This document shows, in pieces, positions 60,101-64,000 of a stretch of DNA of 64,000 nucleotides. The translations under genes were made by a program, and so were the position numbers. The stretch is from Parascedosporium putredinis (lineage: Eukaryota; Ascomycota; Sordariomycetes; Microascales; Microascaceae). How positions within the stretch are numbered: the first letter of the stretch is position 1; the number at the start of each line of letters is the position of its first letter. A model generated the notes under the pieces. The model saw only the letters and a list, made by a program, of their open reading frames with translations, searched no databases and was not told the DNA's origin. The stretch is taken from positions 1,082,109-1,146,108 of the forward strand of contig CASHTG010000008.1 in assembly GCA_949357655.1 (NCBI GenBank). Reading direction: 5' to 3'.

Positions 60101-62120
60101 GCTGAGATGATGCAGAATGGGGGCCGATGCCCGTGGAGGAATACGGAAGGATTCCACTGCGATTCAGAGGCGGCGTCAAATACCCTGCTTCCCGGGAAGC
60201 AGCGGTGGGACGGGACGGCGTGCGACTGTGCATGGTACGAGTTTGTCGACGAGTGGCTTCGAGTACGTGACCGCGCGGACCGCTCCGCCAAGTTTAGCTC
60301 TTTCGCCGCAACGTTTTTCAAGGCAGATGATATAGCCTATGAGTGCAATGATGTCTTAGTGGGCTGCGCAAATATGCACATGCAGTGCCCCGACGTCCAT
60401 ATCTCTAATATGACTGGGCCGGCCGGAGCCTTGATAGTTGGATCCTTTGCGGAATTAAGCGTGGTAGGTCGCATAGTCGAGTCGTTCTTTGCCTTATCTT
60501 CTTTTCTTCCTGTCACTCAATACTTATTCCCCTACCCCTTTACCTGTTTCGCCCCTATCACCTATTTCATTATTACTTTTACTTCGGAAGTTTAGCAGCA
60601 GCTAGTGCTTATACGCTCCTTCAGTCCGTTCTAAAGTTTAGCTAACCCCGATAACTAACTCAACAGCGAATGACCAAAATGTATGAGGCTTTCTCAGGCG
60701 TCGAAGCCCATATGTTAAATCAACTTAACCAATTTTACGATACATTTGTTGAAATTGAAAAGGATGAATCTCAGCGCAACTTCTTAATTACGGTGGATGC
60801 CCTCGGGATTTTCTTCTCTGTCTTCTCCGCGCCTTTTTCAATAATAGTACGTCAAATCGCGGGTTGATCCTCACTCCCCTATTCATCCCCTAAGACAGCA
60901 TAGTAAGCAATCCGCTAACCAGGAGGCGCTCATACGCTTTTCTTCTCATAATAGTACTTAAGAATAGTGTCGGAAATCTTGATAACGTAAAGGACATCAC
61001 TTATAACCTAGTGGGATGGGGGAGCATGATCAAGGATGCTGCCCAGTTGTAAGTTTTGGTTTTTTTCACGACGTCGTTATAGCTTATTAGTAGAAGGAGG
61101 GACTAACAACCGCTGATAATAATGATTCTTAGCGAGGGTATCGGTGGAGCTAGCTTGGTTGCGCTCAACAGTAACCTTACGAGGATATTAACAGGCTATC
61201 GATCCGCCGTGAAGGACCTCAACTGGCAGTTGTTCAGCGGCAAGGAGGAAGGCCTAGACAACTTCTGGGCCTTAATATCAGAGGGAAAATTAGCCAAGGG
61301 TGGAAAAACACAAAGCGAGATCAATAACAAATGGGATAACGACGCCGAATGGCGTCGCACCTGGGCCATAAAGGTCATTTATACGTTGATGATCCCGCTT
61401 GCGTGGTATGAAGGGTCTAGAAGCCCGGTCGTGCTAGACACTGGGCGGCGATGCGACTCGGGCGGATATCTGAACGGCAACATGATGGATGCGGAGACAG
61501 AACGGGTAACAGTCGTTTGTGATGAGGACAAATGGCTCTACTATCTCGTTACCCCGAAGGTAGGTTTTTCCCACTCACATATCATATCGCCGTCCTATAG
61601 CACCTTTTAACACTTATATCTAGTTACACTGGGAGAGCAAGTCGATACCTCCTTCGGACTGCACCCCGGTACCTGGGGGCCCCTATAAATGCGCGACGCC
61701 TGGAAGGGATGCTGAAAATTACTTTGCACCACTTCCAGGAGCAAAGGATCTAAGGGATGGTGGAAACCACTGGGGAGGCATAACGCTAGATGATATTGTT
61801 ATTGGGTGAGTCCTGAAGCCTACGATACTATATTAGGACGGCTAACAAATGACTTTTGCATATTAACTAGGTCTGTGAATACGTGGGTCGCTAATGGGAG
61901 GAAGAATGGAGCAAAGCTTCTTGATATCAGAGATCGGGATCAGTTTGAAAGGCTCTTCGACAATAACGGTGACCCTATCGAAATCCGCGCTGCTGGTGTG
62001 TTCCGTATCCCAGTTTGCAGCCCAGAAGAGGCATATGCCGGATGGAAAGACGCGAAGGATCATAAGAGCACAGAGTTTGATAATGAAGAGTATAGATACT
62101 GGCCTTGTAAACATACCTAA
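57144..62120 (+). CDS. Subgroup-C (killer-toxin-like) chitinase: LysM, CBM18, GH18 and long C-terminal region
   Basis: Large secreted chitinase. The ATG at 57144 opens a hydrophobic leader (YIAGLLQILMLTASA). An N-terminal region of about 370 residues is followed by a LysM-like module (about 58285-58440), a Cys-rich CBM18 chitin-binding module (about 58480-58760) and a GH18 barrel starting GYFEGWN. Its catalytic block DGLDIDWEYP (59277-59306) keeps DxxDxDxE. The C-terminal part (about 60070-62120) is of unknown function. Introns at 58566-58639, 58658-58723, 58865-58965, 59505-59576, 60464-60666 and more after 60847. C4 at 57337-57340 and C5 at 58269-58273 are each one base short. This is the subgroup related to yeast zymocin alpha-subunit, often near telomeres; whether it acts on the fungus's own wall or on rivals is unknown. 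Confidence 0.87.
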
Positions 62121-62175
62121 GGATATAGAAGCTTAGATTAGACCTATATATCTTCTATAGCTAAGATTCAAATGA

Positions 62176-62204
62176 TTAGGGTTAGGGTTAGGGTTAGGGT
62201 TAGG
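62176..62204 (+). repeat. Interstitial telomere repeat
   Basis: TTAGGG repeated nearly five times in the same orientation as the terminal array, 1.5 kb inside it and about 55 bp after the chitinase stop. It fits a former chromosome end or a repair scar. Confidence 0.9.
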
Positions 62205-62570
62205 TAAAAGAAGTTGGGCAGCGTTGAAGGCAGAATAAATTTTGATGAGAATTGAATTAAAAACACGGTTATCAACTCAGTGCCCGTTATTTATAGCTCA
62301 TCAGGACAAAGTATTTAGAATTGAAAAATAGAGGAAAGCCCGCTTTTTATAGTTGTGCGCCGTGCGGGGTCGAAGCTACCCTCAGCGCTTAACTCATATG
62401 GGTCTTTCCTCGTTCCGGATTTTACCCGAAGTTTTGCCAGCTCAACTTAGAGTCACTTACATGATCCTTATACTAGTGATAGTTTCCCTTATACTCTATT
62501 CAACTCTCTATAGAGATATTAAATTACTTCCAGGCTAATAGTGTGACGTTCCAACACTAGGACATATTGC

Positions 62571-62596
62571 TTAGGGTTAGGTTGTGTTAGGGTTAG
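62571..62596 (+). repeat. Degenerate interstitial telomere repeat
   Basis: TTAGGGTTAGG, a short interruption (TTG) and TGTTAGGGTTAG: about four decayed units, same orientation as the telomere. Confidence 0.7.
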
Positions 62597-63738
62597 AACA
62601 GTCAGGGCCTATTAGTAGCTCAGTGAGGTAATCAAACAGTATAATAATATCATTATCTATAATACATATTTAAGTATAGAGGTTAAGTATACTTGAATTG
62701 ACTACTGAAAAGGATATAGAACCTCCTTTCCTCTAAGGTCTACTTAGTTCCTTATATAGGTAGTAGATCATAATATCTAGTTATAATCTAGGTGATCAGT
62801 TAGCCCTAATCACTATAACTATAGTGATCTAGGTCATCTAGATCACTAAGTGATCAGGGTGATTTCTTTACCTATAGTTCCTCTAGCCTACTATTTCTAT
62901 AGGTCTCCACTACCTTCCCTAGGTCACTTCTTCTAGTAGCTAGGTTATAATATAATACCTCCCCTCCTTTAATCTTTATCCCTAAAGATTTATATTCTCC
63001 ATCCCCTTACACTTATTAAATATAGAGGTACTCCTACTCTATAGCTTCCTCATAGTTAGTCTAATTTTCCCTTTTCATTTTCCTTTCTATACTATAAGCT
63101 ATTCACTTTCACATATTCTTTATTTATTAGCTAATCGTCACCTTCTTACTAACACTATTAACTTATTAGGCTTAATTTCTAAAATACTATACTTATCCTA
63201 TTTTAAGGGTAATAAAGTTTACTATATAAGTAAGAACTCTTCTCACTACTCTAAGTATATTTGTCAGGGTTAGTTATATAATAGTTCTTTAGTGATATCT
63301 TCCTATATATACCCCTCTCTCTTTCTATATACTTCTACCTATTTCTTCTAATATTCCTTATAGTAACTTACCTTCTCTATAAATAGAAGAAACTTAAGAA
63401 GGAGGAGTCTGATACTAAGTAGGCGTTATTTATCCTCTAGACTTAGTTATCGACTACTATCAACTATCTTGCCTATATCTATTATCTAAAGAAGTCAGTT
63501 ACTAAGCAGAGCTCTACTATGATTTACTAAGGGCTATTAGGCCTAGATGAGGAGGATAGTGTTTCCTTAGGGTATTAGGAGGTGGGTATTATAAATGATA
63601 TCCTTTCCTTAGGGGTCTCTAACCCTCTTCCTAACTAGTTAGTTAGTAACCTAGGGGACCTAGGTCCTTTAGTTTTATTAGATTTTTCTAGTAGAACTAG
63701 GCTAGAAGGTTCTAGCTCCCCTTAAGGTATTTAATAGG

Positions 63739-63965
63739 TTAGGGTTAGGGTTAGGGTTAGGGTTAGGGTTAGGGTTAGGGTTAGGGTTAGGGTTAGGGTT
63801 AGGGTTAGGGTTAGGGTTAGGGTTAGGGTTAGGGTTAGGGTTAGGGTTAGGGTTAGGGTTAGGGTTAGGGTTAGGGTTAGGGTTAGGGTTAGGGTTAGGG
63901 TTAGGGTTAGGGTTAGGGTTAGGGTTAGGGTTAGGGTTAGGGTTAGGGTTAGGGTTAGGGTTAGG
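63739..63965 (+). repeat. Telomere, (TTAGGG)n
   Basis: 227 bp of uninterrupted TTAGGG, about 38 units, the G-rich strand running 5' to 3' towards the window end as expected for a right chromosome end. The unit is the usual one for filamentous ascomycetes. Confidence 0.98.
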
Positions 63966-64000
63966 AGCAATACGTAACTGAACGAAGTACAACCGCTACG
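63966..64000. other. Residual Oxford Nanopore adapter after the telomere (artefact)
   Basis: The 35 bases after the last telomere repeat are not telomeric. Positions 63967-63988 match, from memory, the 22-base bottom strand of the Nanopore ligation adapter, beginning GCAATACGTAAC and ending GAACGAAGT. The next bases, 63989-63991 (ACA), continue as the reverse complement of the top strand. This is not genomic sequence. Confidence 0.9.

Larger units (their letters stand above)
62121..63738. other. AT-rich subtelomeric spacer
   Basis: 1.6 kb with no gene. It is very AT-rich and TA-step-rich from about 62600, and GC content drops steadily towards the telomere. Contains the two interstitial telomere-repeat patches listed next. 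Confidence 0.6.

Noticed and set aside
63702..63992. Long open frames of Asn-Pro or Leu-Thr repeats on the minus strand at the window end
   Set aside because: They are the telomere repeat read as codons; the tail is adapter sequence.

Overview
The window is the right-hand end of a chromosome of a filamentous ascomycete (Pezizomycotina-type). The evidence is a terminal array of about 38 TTAGGG repeats reading towards the end, genes split by 50-100 nt GT/AG introns with CTAAC-like branch sites, and fungal families throughout: five Zn2Cys6 regulators, MFS sugar porters, a HET protein, an AA9 monooxygenase, a GLEYA adhesin and a subgroup-C chitinase. There are no bacterial-style operons and I found no rRNA, tRNA or CRISPR.

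Layout. 1-36 kb is a gene-rich accessory region: ABC exporter (cut by the left edge), zinc-cluster factor, NAD(P)-dependent dehydrogenase, zinc-cluster factor, short-chain dehydrogenase, then a sulfatase / double-zinc-cluster factor / sugar-porter group (10-17.5 kb). HET protein, small conserved protein, AA9 monooxygenase, feruloyl-esterase-like enzyme, C2H2+Zn2Cys6 factor, F-box protein, flavin monooxygenase and an incomplete P450 follow. 36.7-38 kb is a transposon nest: a TIR element with 77-bp arms split by a 540-bp solo LTR with a perfect 5-bp duplication. 38-62 kb is AT-rich, gene-poor subtelomere with islands: GLEYA adhesin, GH31 enzyme / C2H2+Zn2Cys6 factor / sugar porter group, PhzF-like protein, a secreted protein and a chitinase of about 5 kb. 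62.1-63.7 kb is AT-rich with interstitial telomere repeats, then the telomere.

Two groups look like small self-contained catabolic units (regulator + hydrolase + porter), each with its own repeated promoter element. CGGATCTCG occurs three times between the sulfatase and its regulator and three times upstream of the sugar porter. The 15-mer TCCGGTGGGGGTGGG occurs once upstream of the GH31 gene and once upstream of the second porter. These shared elements are the most interesting biology here.

A technical point changes how the genes should be read. After the last telomere repeat the sequence ends in what I recognise as an Oxford Nanopore ligation adapter (63967-63988). Most broken genes here are broken by one missing base in a homopolymer run, usually G or C. 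Those frameshifts are most simply basecalling errors, so I call such genes intact unless something else is missing. Splice sites, starts and ends were inferred by eye.
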